Of a stretch of 64,000 nucleotides of DNA, positions 47,504-56,422 are shown in pieces. Position numbers and translations under genes: made by a program. The stretch is from positions 1 to 64,000 of the forward strand of contig JBHIYN010000019.1 in assembly GCA_041984235.1 (NCBI GenBank), written 5' to 3'. Below the pieces are notes generated by a model. It searched no databases, was not told the origin of the DNA, and was given only the letters and a program-made list of their open reading frames with translations. The first letter of the stretch is position 1. Each line of letters opens with the position of its first letter. The DNA comes from JBHIYN01 sp041984235. GTDB lineage: Bacteria > Pseudomonadota > Gammaproteobacteria > Ga0077536.

Positions 47504-48253
47504 ATGAGCGCCGCCGCTCGCGACGCGTGGGAAACCATTGCCTGCCCGGTATGCACGGCTGACGCCTTCACCCACCTGTTCGACAAGGCCGGCGAGCCCT
47601 TCGTGCGCTGCGACGGCTGCGGGCTGGTACTGATCAATCCGCGGCCGCCGTTTGCCGATATTCGCGCCGGCTACGATGCCGCCTACAGCGCCGGCTACAC
47701 GCGCAAGGCAGACAAGAAGCTCAGGCGTGCGCGGCGCCGCGTGCGCCGCCTCGCGCGCCGCTACGGTCTCGCCGGCGGCCGCTGGCTGGATGTCGGCTGT
47801 TCGGCCGGCTTCGTGGTGCGCGCCGCCGCCGATGCCGGCTTCGAGGCGCACGGCGTCGATCTCGAGGCGGCCGGCATCGCTTACGGGCGCGAACAGCTCG
47901 GCCTCGACAAGCTGCGCCTCGGCCTGCTGCACGAGCAGGCCTACGCGGACGACGCCTTCGACGCCATTTCGGCCTATGACGTCATCGAGCACGTCCCCGA
48001 CCTCGACGCTTTCGTCGCCGAGCTCGCCCGCATTCTCGCGCCGCATGGCGTGCTCGACATCGGTACCCCGGATCTCGGTCACTGGCGCGTGCCGGGGCAG
48101 CTCAAGCAGTGGAACGAGATCAAGCCCTCCGAACACCTCTACTACTTCGACCGCACGACGCTCTCACGCCTGCTCGCACGCCATGGCCTGCGCGTCGATC
48201 ACGTGCGTTTCGCGCTCAAGCCCGGACTCAAGCTGGTCGCGCGTCACGCCTGA
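47504..48253 (+). CDS. Zinc-ribbon class I SAM methyltransferase
   Basis: This 249-residue methyltransferase (Methyltransf_23 type) has an N-terminal zinc ribbon (CPVC at 14-17, CDGC at 36-39) and a Rossmann SAM site in WLDVGCSAGF. The acceptor is unknown; such proteins often modify surface glycans or small molecules. The ATG at 47504 is used because the zinc ribbon starts just after it. It is divergent from the SAM hydrolase and overlaps the convergent TetR gene by 10 bases. Confidence 0.87.
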   Translation: MSAAARDAWETIACPVCTADAFTHLFDKAGEPFVRCDGCGLVLINPRPPFADIRAGYDAAYSAGYTRKADKKLRRARRRVRRLARRYGLAGGRWLDVGCSAGFVVRAAADAGFEAHGVDLEAAGIAYGREQLGLDKLRLGLLHEQAYADDAFDAISAYDVIEHVPDLDAFVAELARILAPHGVLDIGTPDLGHWRVPGQLKQWNEIKPSEHLYYFDRTTLSRLLARHGLRVDHVRFALKPGLKLVARHA

Positions 48254-48897
48254 ACGCGGCCCGCGCACAGGGCGCGGAAGCCGGCCGCGAGGAAGGGCAC
48301 CATGCGCGCATGAATCGCGGCAAGGTCCGATGCCTGGCAGGCGCCGCCGGAGAGCACGTCGATGCGCCCGGTCTCGGCGAAGGTGATGGTCATGGCACCG
48401 AGCAGGAAGTGGAAGGCCCAGTAGATCTCGGGCGCGGGCGCATCGGGAAAGGCGCGTCGGGCACGCGTCATGAAGGCGCGCGCCACCGGGTCGAACGCGC
48501 TGGTCATGACCTCCCGCGTCCAGCGGGGTGAGTTCGCGGTATAGGCGATGATACGGGCATAAGCCTTCCAGCCGGGACCGCCGTTCAGGCTGCGCTCCAG
48601 GAAGGGCCCGGTGAAGGCCTCGATGAGATCCTCGATCGGTGCGTCCGCCGGCAACGCCTCCAGCGCAGCCATGCGCGCGGCGTTGAGCGGCTCGGCGCGA
48701 CGCCGCACCACGCTGCGGAAGAGCTCGACCTTGGTACCGAAATGGTAATTGGCGAGTGCCAGCTCGACCCCGGCCGCGCGCGTAATCATGCGGATCGACA
48801 CGCCGTCGTAGCCGGACTCGGCGAAGAGCTGTTCCGCGGCGTCTAGAATGCGCTCGGGCGTGCCCGATGCGGACGCCGCGCGGGTGCGGCTGGCCAT
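48244..48897 (-). CDS. TetR-family transcriptional regulator of the hyu locus
   Basis: This 217-residue regulator has an N-terminal TetR helix-turn-helix (ILDAAEQLFAESGYDGVS, then TRAAGVELALANYHFGTK at about 40-57) and a variable C-terminal ligand pocket. It is divergent from hyuA, with a palindromic operator at 48928-48943 between them. The arrangement fits a repressor controlling itself and the hyuA-hyuB operon. The inducer is unknown. Confidence 0.9.
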   Translation of the reverse strand: MASRTRAASASGTPERILDAAEQLFAESGYDGVSIRMITRAAGVELALANYHFGTKVELFRSVVRRRAEPLNAARMAALEALPADAPIEDLIEAFTGPFLERSLNGGPGWKAYARIIAYTANSPRWTREVMTSAFDPVARAFMTRARRAFPDAPAPEIYWAFHFLLGAMTITFAETGRIDVLSGGACQASDLAAIHARMVPFLAAGFRALCAGRVQA

Positions 48898-48927
48898 GCT
48901 TGCCGGCGCTCCTGGGATGAGCTAGAT

Positions 48928-48943
48928 TTGAACGCTCGTTCAA
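48928..48943. promoter_or_regulatory. TetR-type palindromic operator
   Basis: TTGAACG, two bases, CGTTCAA: perfect 7-bp arms of the kind bound by TetR-family regulators. It lies 31 bases from the TetR ATG and 57 bases before the hyuA TTG, overlapping the probable promoters of both. Confidence 0.8.
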
Positions 48944-49000
48944 TTATAGCCGCGGGCACGCACCGCGGACAGCCGCAAGGCGAACCAGGGGAGAACACAC

Positions 49001-51106
49001 TTGAGCACCTACCTGTGCGGCCTCGACATCGGCGGCACCTTCACCGACTGCGTGCTGATCGACGAGCAGGGGCGACTGACCATCGCCAAGGCGCCCTCCA
49101 CGCCGGGCAATTTCGCCGCCGGCGTGATCGAGGCCATCGAGCGCGCCGCGGCCAGGGTCGGGCTCGACCTGCCGCAACTGCTCGACAGCATCGCCGTGCT
49201 CGCGCACGGCACCACCGTCGGCACCAACACCATCATCCAGCGCCGCGGCGCCAGCGTCGGCCTGATCACGACCCGCGGCCACAACGACGTCATCCACATC
49301 ATGCGCGGCTCGCGCGGCCTGTCGGGACAGGACATCAAGCTCATCGTGCACATCCCGGAGAGCAGCAAGCCCGAGCCCCTGATCCCCAAGCGCATGATCC
49401 GCGGCGTCTCCGAGCGCGTCGACTGCTTCGGCGAGGTCGTCGTCGAGCTCAACGAAGACGAGGTGCGCAAGGCCGTCGAGTCGCTGGTCGACGCCGGCTG
49501 CGAGGCGCTCGCCATCTGCTGCCTGTGGTCGTTCCTGCGGCCCGAGCACGAGCAGCGCATCAAGGCCATCGCGAGCGAGATGGCACCCGATCTCTACGTC
49601 ACCTGCTCGACCGAGCTGGCGCCCAAGTGGGGCGAGTACGAGCGCACCACGGCGGTCGCGCTGAACGCCTACATCGGCCCCATCACGGTCGGCTACGTGA
49701 CCCGCCTCGATCAGCAGCTCAAAGAGCTCGGCTACAAGCCGCCGTTGCAGATCACGCAATGCGCCGGCGGCACCATCACCGTACCCAAGGCGCAGGCCGC
49801 CCCGCTGCTGACCCTCGACTCGGGCCCGGTCTCCGGCGTTACCGGATCGGTCTACCTCGGCGGCATCATGGGCTACCCGAACATCATCACCACCGATCTC
49901 GGCGGCACCTCGTTCGACGTCGGCGTGATCCACGAAGGCGAGCCGGTGGTCTCCTACAAGAGCCTCGTCCACCAGTACGAGTACTTCCTGCCCAAGGTCG
50001 ACGTGCAGACGCTGGGCACCGGCGGCGGCAGCAAGGTCTGGATCGACGCCGCGACGAAAACCCTGCGCGTCGGCCCCGACAGCGCCGGCGCCGACCCGGG
50101 GCCGGTCTGCTACGGGCGCGGCGGCACGGTGCCGACCACCACCGACGCCGACCTCGTGCTCGGCTACCTCGACCCCGAGAACTTCGCCGGCGGCAGCATG
50201 CAGCTCGACCGCGCCGCCGCGGCGGCCGCGCTGCAGGGCCTGGCCGACGAGCTCGGCATGGATCTCTACGAGCTCGCCAGCGGGGTGGCGACCATCGCCG
50301 AGTTCCAGATGGCCGATCTCATTCGCAAGGTGACGGTGCAGAAGGGTCTGGATCCGCGCGAGTTCGTGGTCTTCGCCTTCGGCGGCGCCGGGCCGGTGCA
50401 CATGGGCGTGGCCGCGCGCGAGCTCGGGGTGAGCAAGGTGGTGGTGCCGCAGGGTGACACGGCGGCGGTGTGGTGTGCCTTCGGCGCGGCCTCGGCCGAC
50501 ATCCTGCACGTCGACGAGCAGGTCAGCATCATGGCCTCGCCGTTCGACCTCGATACCGTCAACGGCATCCTCGCCGGCCTCGGCGCGCAGGGCCGCGACC
50601 ACCTGCTCGACGATGGCGTGGACGCCTCGCGCCACCGTTTCCAGTACTCCATCGACATGCGCCATCGCGGGCAGATCAACGAGGTCGAGGTGTTCCTCGA
50701 CGACGGCGTGCTCGACGCCGCCGCGCTCGAGCAACTGCGCGAACGTTTCGTCGAGCGCTACGAGACCCTCTACGGCCACGGCGCCGCGCTGCGCGGCGCG
50801 CGCCTGGAAATGGTCACCTTCCGCTGCCGTTCGCGCGCCACGTCGATGAAGCCGAAGCTGGTCGCGGCCGAGCACCTGAGCGACGTCGTCGCCGACGATG
50901 CGCGGAGCGGCACCCGCGAGATCTGGTGGGCCGAGCAGCGCAGACTGGAACCGACGCCGATCTATGATGGCTACAAGCTCGTTCCCGGTAACGCCATCGA
51001 CGGGCCGTGCGTGGTCGAGACCACCACGACCTCGATGGTGGTGCACCCCGGCCAGCGCATCAGCGTCGACGCGCTCGGCAACTTCGTCATCGACCCCAAC
51101 GCCTGA
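49001..51106 (+). CDS. Hydantoinase/oxoprolinase-type subunit A (carboxylase alpha-like), first copy
   Basis: This 701-residue HyuA-family ATPase has an actin-like nucleotide fold: CGLDIGGTFTDCVL, AHGTTVGTNTII, DLGGTSFDVGVI, and GTGGGSKVWIDAATKTLRVG, followed by GADPGPVCYGRGG. The family includes N-methylhydantoinase, 5-oxoprolinase and acetone or acetophenone carboxylase subunits. The start is TTG at 49001 with a good upstream AGGGGAG. It is coupled to the next gene (11-base gap) and is probably under the TetR operator. The substrate cannot be read from the sequence. Confidence 0.9.
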   Translation: MSTYLCGLDIGGTFTDCVLIDEQGRLTIAKAPSTPGNFAAGVIEAIERAAARVGLDLPQLLDSIAVLAHGTTVGTNTIIQRRGASVGLITTRGHNDVIHIMRGSRGLSGQDIKLIVHIPESSKPEPLIPKRMIRGVSERVDCFGEVVVELNEDEVRKAVESLVDAGCEALAICCLWSFLRPEHEQRIKAIASEMAPDLYVTCSTELAPKWGEYERTTAVALNAYIGPITVGYVTRLDQQLKELGYKPPLQITQCAGGTITVPKAQAAPLLTLDSGPVSGVTGSVYLGGIMGYPNIITTDLGGTSFDVGVIHEGEPVVSYKSLVHQYEYFLPKVDVQTLGTGGGSKVWIDAATKTLRVGPDSAGADPGPVCYGRGGTVPTTTDADLVLGYLDPENFAGGSMQLDRAAAAAALQGLADELGMDLYELASGVATIAEFQMADLIRKVTVQKGLDPREFVVFAFGGAGPVHMGVAARELGVSKVVVPQGDTAAVWCAFGAASADILHVDEQVSIMASPFDLDTVNGILAGLGAQGRDHLLDDGVDASRHRFQYSIDMRHRGQINEVEVFLDDGVLDAAALEQLRERFVERYETLYGHGAALRGARLEMVTFRCRSRATSMKPKLVAAEHLSDVVADDARSGTREIWWAEQRRLEPTPIYDGYKLVPGNAIDGPCVVETTTTSMVVHPGQRISVDALGNFVIDPNA

Positions 51107-51117
51107 GGACCGCCGCC

Positions 51118-53391
51118 ATGCCCCGCATCAGCGAAATGCCCGAGGTCGACTTCAACGGCGTCGACCACCCCTACGTGCCGCCGAAGACGCTGCGCCTGTC
51201 CGACAAGCTCAGGCTGCACCGTGACTTCGACGAGAACGTCGACCCGGTCACTTACGAAGTGATCCGCCACAACCTGTGGCAGATCAACGAGGAGCATGGC
51301 GCCACCATCCAGCGCCTGTCGGGCTCACCGGTGGCGATGTACGCGCTGGATCTCAATCCCTCGATCCTGACCGAGGACGCCGAGTTCGTCTATTTCGGGC
51401 CCTACATGCAGTACATGTCCGGCGTCACCGACACCCAGGTCAAGTGGACCATGGAATACCGCGGCGACAATCCCGGCATCGGCGAGGGCGACATGTTCAT
51501 CGCCAACGATCCCTGGGTCGGCGCCGCGCACCAGCAGGACGTGATGCTGCTGTGCCCGGTGTTCTGGGAAGGCGAGCTGTTCTGCTGGGTGACCAACTGC
51601 CTGCACCAGTACGACATCGGCGGCATCACCCCGGGCAGCTTCTGCCCGTCGGCGGAGTCGGTCTACGAGGAAGGCATCATGCTGCCGCCGACCCGCATCA
51701 TCGAGAACTACGAGATCCGCAAGGACATCGAGGCGGTCTACCTGCGCGCCTCGCGCAAGCCACAGCTGGTGGCGCTGGACTTCCGCGCCCAGATCGCCGG
51801 CAACAGCACCGCGCGCGATCGCGTGGTAGCGCTGATCAAGCGCTACGGCGCGCGCACCGTGAAGGGCGTGATGAAGCGCGTCATCGACAACTCCGAAAAG
51901 GCGTATCTCGAGAAGATGGCGCGCCTGCCGGACGGCGAATGGTCCGACCGCACCTACATCGAGGCCTGCCGCCCGGGCGACCGCCGCACCCACCGCGTGG
52001 TGCTGGGCCTGCGCAAGGAGGGCACGAAGCTCATCTTCACCAACGACGGCTCGGCGCCGCAGGAAGGCGCCATGAACGCGACCTATTCCGGCTGGCGCGG
52101 CTCGATCATGGTCGCGGTCAACGAGCTGCTGTGCTGGGACCAGTACTTCGCCTGCGGCGGCGCGCTGCGCCACATCGAGTTCGATCCCACCCCGGGCACG
52201 CTGAACTGCGCGGACTTTCCGGCCTCGGTGTCTACCGCGCCCATCCAGTCGATGGAGATCTCGCTCTACCCGGCCTACAACGTCATCTCCAAGATGATTT
52301 ATCCCGACGCCGAGATGCGCAAGGACATCATGTGCATCGGCGGCACCAGCCAGTGGCCGGCGACGCTGTTCCGCGGCGTCGACCAGTGGGGCGAGAAGTA
52401 CGGCTACCTGCTGGTCGATCCGATCGGCGGCGCGATCGGTGCGTTCTCCATGGCTGACGGCATCAACACCGGCGGCCAGGCGCGCACCCCGATCTGCCAG
52501 CTGCCCAACATCGAACACACCGAGCAGAGCTTCCCGGTGCTGTTCATGTACCGCAAGGAGCTGCCCGATTCGGGCGGTGCGGGCCAGTACCGCGGCGGGC
52601 TCTCGGCGGAATCCTGCTTCATCCCGCACAACACCGATTTCATCACCCAGGACACGCTGTCGTCCGGCAATGCCCTGCCGACCTCGCCCGGCATGATGGG
52701 CGGCTACCCCTCGACCACCAACGCCTACACCTTCATCCGCAACAGCGACGTGCATGCGCGCCTGCGCGCGCAGAAGATCCCGGGTGACGCGCGCGAGGTC
52801 GAGGGCGACGAGGTGGTGCTGCAGCTGCGCGAGGAGAACTTCCAGCAGCACGCGGACGACGTCTACGCCGTGCGCTGGACCGGCGGCGGCGGCTTCGGCG
52901 ATCCCTTCGAGCGCGCGCCGGCCGACATCGAGCAGGATCTCGAGGACTACGCCATCACCCCCGCGGCCGCGCGCAGCATCTACGGTGCGGTGCTCGACGA
53001 CGAGGGCCGGGTCGACGTCGAGGCGACGCTGGCCGAGCGCGAGCGCGTGCGCCGCGCGCGCGTCAACGGCGGCGCACCGGCCGCCCGCGACGGTGCCCTG
53101 GTCTACCACGCCGCGGCCAATCTCGACGTGCGCGAGGACGGCGCCGGCCGTTACTGGGCCTGCGGCAAGTGCGCCGCGGATCTCGGCGAGATCGAACAGA
53201 ACTACAAGGACCAGTGCATCCGCGAGAACGGCCCGTTCTCCGACGGCAACCCGCTGATCGGCGATCCGGCCCTGTTCGTCGACGATGCGGTCGAGTTCCG
53301 CCGTTTCTACTGCCGCGGCTGCGGCGCCCTGGTCGACAACGAGGTCGCGGTCTGCGCCGACCCGGTGCTGGCGGACATCCGCCCGGCCTGA
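51118..53391 (+). CDS. Hydantoinase B-type subunit fused to a C-terminal zinc-ribbon domain
   Basis: This 757-residue HyuB-family subunit has the usual core (DPVTYEVIRHNLW, IANDPWVGAAHQQDVMLL, GGTSQWPATLFRG, GGAGQYRGGLSAE) and then an extra C-terminal module from about 670. That module carries two CxxC pairs (Cys682/685 and Cys732/735) with NYKDQCI and YCRGCGALVDNEVAV between and after them. This resembles the small gamma-type subunit of acetone/acetophenone carboxylases. The second HyuB in the window (58473-60278) lacks it. It probably pairs with the preceding HyuA. Confidence 0.85.
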   Translation: MPRISEMPEVDFNGVDHPYVPPKTLRLSDKLRLHRDFDENVDPVTYEVIRHNLWQINEEHGATIQRLSGSPVAMYALDLNPSILTEDAEFVYFGPYMQYMSGVTDTQVKWTMEYRGDNPGIGEGDMFIANDPWVGAAHQQDVMLLCPVFWEGELFCWVTNCLHQYDIGGITPGSFCPSAESVYEEGIMLPPTRIIENYEIRKDIEAVYLRASRKPQLVALDFRAQIAGNSTARDRVVALIKRYGARTVKGVMKRVIDNSEKAYLEKMARLPDGEWSDRTYIEACRPGDRRTHRVVLGLRKEGTKLIFTNDGSAPQEGAMNATYSGWRGSIMVAVNELLCWDQYFACGGALRHIEFDPTPGTLNCADFPASVSTAPIQSMEISLYPAYNVISKMIYPDAEMRKDIMCIGGTSQWPATLFRGVDQWGEKYGYLLVDPIGGAIGAFSMADGINTGGQARTPICQLPNIEHTEQSFPVLFMYRKELPDSGGAGQYRGGLSAESCFIPHNTDFITQDTLSSGNALPTSPGMMGGYPSTTNAYTFIRNSDVHARLRAQKIPGDAREVEGDEVVLQLREENFQQHADDVYAVRWTGGGGFGDPFERAPADIEQDLEDYAITPAAARSIYGAVLDDEGRVDVEATLAERERVRRARVNGGAPAARDGALVYHAAANLDVREDGAGRYWACGKCAADLGEIEQNYKDQCIRENGPFSDGNPLIGDPALFVDDAVEFRRFYCRGCGALVDNEVAVCADPVLADIRPA

Positions 53392-53400
53392 CCGCGGTGC

Positions 53401-53430
53401 CCCGGCGCCCGCGTGCACGCGGGCGCCGGG
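53401..53430. terminator. 30-base perfect palindrome after the first hyuB
   Basis: The 15-bp arms (CCCGGCGCCCGCGTG with its complement) start 10 bases after the hyuB stop. There is no T-run. It is probably a 3' hairpin ending or protecting the hyuA-hyuB mRNA. The rest of 53392-53561 shows no gene. Confidence 0.55.
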
Positions 53431-53561
53431 CCGTCCCTGGTGCGACGCAGCAGGCGCGCCCGGACAGGGCCGGGCAGCAGCGCTACGGCTCAAGATCCGG
53501 CCGTTCGTGACGCTATCCCGGGGTACGCTCCAGCCCCTGCCAGCCCGGGCAGGCAACCGCC

Positions 53562-56033
53562 ATGCTCTCTGCCCTTTCGTTACGGTCTCTCCGGCACCTG
53601 CGCAGGGTCTTTGCGCTGCCGAGGTCGGACGATCTGCGCGCCTATTTCCAGGCCCAGGTCATCACCGTGGGGCTGGCTTCCGCCGGTACCGCCTGCGTCC
53701 TGTTCGGCATCCTGCTGACCCCCTGGTCCACGGCGCTAGGGGCGCTGAACGGCGCGGGGGCGCTCGGCTGCATCGGCCTGTTCGTCCTGCAGCGCCGCGC
53801 GACCCGGCCCGAGCTCGTCATCCGCACCGGCTGCTCGATGCTGTTCCTGCTCATCGTCGGCCAGAGCTACTACCTCGGCGGGCATCTCTCGCCGGCGCTC
53901 GCCTTTCTCGCGCCGCTCAGCAGTGCCGCGGTGTTGTTGCTCGGGCGCTTTGACGCCTGGTTCTGGATCATCGCCGGCGTCGCCGCCGTCGCCGCCTATT
54001 ATTTCGCCGGCGTCGCCGCCATGGTGCCGCCCGCCGTCCTGCCGGAGAACGTCGCCTTCGCCTACACCGCGCTCTATTTCAGCAGTGCGCTGGCCATGAA
54101 TGGCGTGTTCGTGTCGGTGTGGTCCGCCCGCCAGCGCCGGCTCGAAGGGCAGGTGCAGGACAGCCTCGCGCAGTCCGATGCCGACGCCCGCTTCGCGCGG
54201 CTGGAGGCGCACGCCGCCAGCATCGCGGGCGACGGTCTGCCGTTCTCGGAATCCGCCGCGCGTTATCTCGAGCTGGTGGTCGACGCGCTCGGCTGGGAAG
54301 CGGCCCACCTGTGGACGGTCGACGAGTTCGGCTCGATCGAATCCGCGCCGCTGTGGAACGAGACCACGGCAGGTGCCTTGTCCGATGCCCGTGACGCGAC
54401 CCGCTCACAGGAAGATCCCGGCCGCCGCTGGCTGGTCAGCCAGGTTGCGGGCGAGCGCAAGCCAACCTTCAGCCGTGACCTGGACGACGAGCATCGCACG
54501 CGTATCGCCGCCGAGGCGGCCGGTTTCGATGTCCTCGCCTGGCCCGTCGACGTCGGCGGCGCCATCGGCATGGTCATCGAATGCTTCGCTCACCGGACTA
54601 CCGAGCTCGATGCGCGTGCGCACAAGCTGCTGCAGCAGATCGCGGCCCAGCTCGGACGCGTGCGGGAACGGGAGATCGCCAGCGACCGTATTCATGACAT
54701 CGCCTTTCGCGACCCGGTGACGACACTCGCCAACCGCCACGCCTTCGAGACCGCGCTCGAACGCAAGCTGGAAGCCTGCACGCGGGACGGCCGCAAGCTG
54801 GCCCTGATGTTCATCGACCTCGACGGCTTCAAGCGCGTCAACGACTCGCTGGGCCATGCGGCAGGCGATCGGCTGCTGCATACCGTGGCACAGCGGCTCG
54901 CCTTCGTCGTCTACGGCGACGCAGAGCCGGCCACAGAGGACCACGCCCACCTCGTCGCGCGGCTGGGCGGCGACGAGTTCACCATCGTGCTCGACGACAC
55001 CGGCTTCTTCCCGTCGGTCGAAAACCTGGCAAACCGCCTGTGCACCGCGATCGAGGCGCCCATCGACCTCGGCCTGCGTGAGATCAAGGTTGGCGGCAGC
55101 ATCGGCATCGCGCAGTTCCCGGCCGATGCCGACAACCCCTCCGACCTCATGCGCCTGGCCGATGCCGCGATGTATGCGGCCAAGTCCGCGGTCAGTGAAC
55201 GCTACTGCTTCGCGACTGCCGATCTCACGCGCAGCATCGAGCGTCGCGTCTGGATCGAGACGCTCCTGCCGGAGGCGCTGGACGGCGGCCAGTTCGAGCT
55301 GCTCTACCAACCGATCATCTCCACCCACACCGGCCGGGTCTACGGCCACGAGGGCCTGCTGCGCTGGCGGCGCACCGAGGGCGAGATCGCCCCGCTCGAG
55401 TTCATCCCCGTCGCCGAGACCTGCGGCCTGGTCCACCGCATCACGGAATGGACGGTACAGGAAGCCTGTCAGCGCGTCGCCGCCAACCGCCGCGAGCGTG
55501 GCACGGGGGGCACGGTCAGCATCAACGTGACCGCGATCCAGCTGCAGCAGCCAGGACTCGTGGCGGTGGTCGAGAACGCCATGCGCGAGCATGGCTGCGC
55601 GCCCGGCTCGCTGGAGTTCGAGATTGCCGAGACCCACCCGTTCCTGGAGCAGGCCGCCTGCGCCGAGATCATGCAGCAGCTGCACGACGCGGGAGTGCGC
55701 ATCGTGCTCGACCGCTTCGGTACCGGCTACGGCTCGCTCAACAACCTGCGCCGCCTGCCGGTGTGGCGGGTCAAGATCGAACGCGAGTTCATCGAAACCA
55801 TAGAATTCGAAGAGAACGAGCGCACCATCAGTCGCTCGGTCATCGCCATGGCGCACGCGCTGGGCATCGAAGTCACGGTATGCGGCGTCGAGAACGAACA
55901 ACAGGCCGGCCACCTGACCAACATGGGTTGTGACGCGCTGCAGGGCCTGTGGGTCGGTCCGCCCTACCACGAGCCGCGCTTCGACGTCGCGCGCAAGATT
56001 CTGCCCGAGGCGAGTGCGGTGCTGGCAAGCTGA
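53562..56033 (+). CDS. Membrane-bound GGDEF-EAL protein with altered EAL site
   Basis: This 823-residue protein has about five N-terminal membrane helices (to about 190), a GAF-like sensor region (about 215-370), a GGDEF domain with intact GGDEF (469-473) and no RxxD I-site, and an EAL domain. The GGDEF site should make cyclic-di-GMP. In the EAL domain the motif reads EGL (597-599), the second metal aspartate of DDFGTG is arginine (DRFGTG, 717-722), and KID reads KIE (738-740). Phosphodiesterase activity is therefore doubtful. The gene is monocistronic. Confidence 0.9.
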   Translation: MLSALSLRSLRHLRRVFALPRSDDLRAYFQAQVITVGLASAGTACVLFGILLTPWSTALGALNGAGALGCIGLFVLQRRATRPELVIRTGCSMLFLLIVGQSYYLGGHLSPALAFLAPLSSAAVLLLGRFDAWFWIIAGVAAVAAYYFAGVAAMVPPAVLPENVAFAYTALYFSSALAMNGVFVSVWSARQRRLEGQVQDSLAQSDADARFARLEAHAASIAGDGLPFSESAARYLELVVDALGWEAAHLWTVDEFGSIESAPLWNETTAGALSDARDATRSQEDPGRRWLVSQVAGERKPTFSRDLDDEHRTRIAAEAAGFDVLAWPVDVGGAIGMVIECFAHRTTELDARAHKLLQQIAAQLGRVREREIASDRIHDIAFRDPVTTLANRHAFETALERKLEACTRDGRKLALMFIDLDGFKRVNDSLGHAAGDRLLHTVAQRLAFVVYGDAEPATEDHAHLVARLGGDEFTIVLDDTGFFPSVENLANRLCTAIEAPIDLGLREIKVGGSIGIAQFPADADNPSDLMRLADAAMYAAKSAVSERYCFATADLTRSIERRVWIETLLPEALDGGQFELLYQPIISTHTGRVYGHEGLLRWRRTEGEIAPLEFIPVAETCGLVHRITEWTVQEACQRVAANRRERGTGGTVSINVTAIQLQQPGLVAVVENAMREHGCAPGSLEFEIAETHPFLEQAACAEIMQQLHDAGVRIVLDRFGTGYGSLNNLRRLPVWRVKIEREFIETIEFEENERTISRSVIAMAHALGIEVTVCGVENEQQAGHLTNMGCDALQGLWVGPPYHEPRFDVARKILPEASAVLAS

Positions 56034-56116
56034 GCCGCGGCGTCCCGCCCGGCTTGGGCACGACGCGACGTTTGCCGCTAGACTGGTTCACGGGCAACGG
56101 TTTTCGGAGAACACGC

Positions 56117-56386
56117 ATGGCCGGTGGATGGTCGCGCGACGGCGCGGTCCAGGATCAAATCGACGCGAGCGTGGACGACGCGGTACGGCGTGCGCGCGAG
56201 GCGTTGCGTCAGGCAGGCGCCGGCCTTGCCGAGTGTGAGGAGTGCGGCGAGCCGATCCCGCAGGCGCGGCGCGACGCGGTGCCCGGCGTGCGCCGTTGCG
56301 TGGGATGCCAGGAAGCCGAGGACGCGCGGACACAGGCCAGTGGCGGCATCAACCGCCGCGGCAGCAAGGACAGCCAGCTGCGCTGA
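56117..56386 (+). CDS. YbiI-like DksA/TraR C4 zinc-finger protein
   Basis: This 89-residue protein has the DksA-type finger CEECGEPIPQARRDAVPGVR with Cys40, Cys43, Cys61 and Cys64, and the C-terminal NRRGSKDSQLR that marks YbiI. It lacks the DksA coiled-coil arm, so an effect on RNA polymerase is only possible. A candidate -10 (TAGACT, 56079-56084) lies upstream. The ATG at 56117 matches the YbiI N-terminus (MAGGWSRD). Confidence 0.93.
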   Translation: MAGGWSRDGAVQDQIDASVDDAVRRAREALRQAGAGLAECEECGEPIPQARRDAVPGVRRCVGCQEAEDARTQASGGINRRGSKDSQLR

Positions 56387-56422
56387 GTCGCCGGGCGCCC
56401 GCTCGCGACGATTCCGTGGCGC

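Noticed and set aside
48944..53556. 700- and 743-codon minus-strand frames opposite the first hyuA and hyuB
   Set aside because: No domain is visible; they mirror the sense coding frames.
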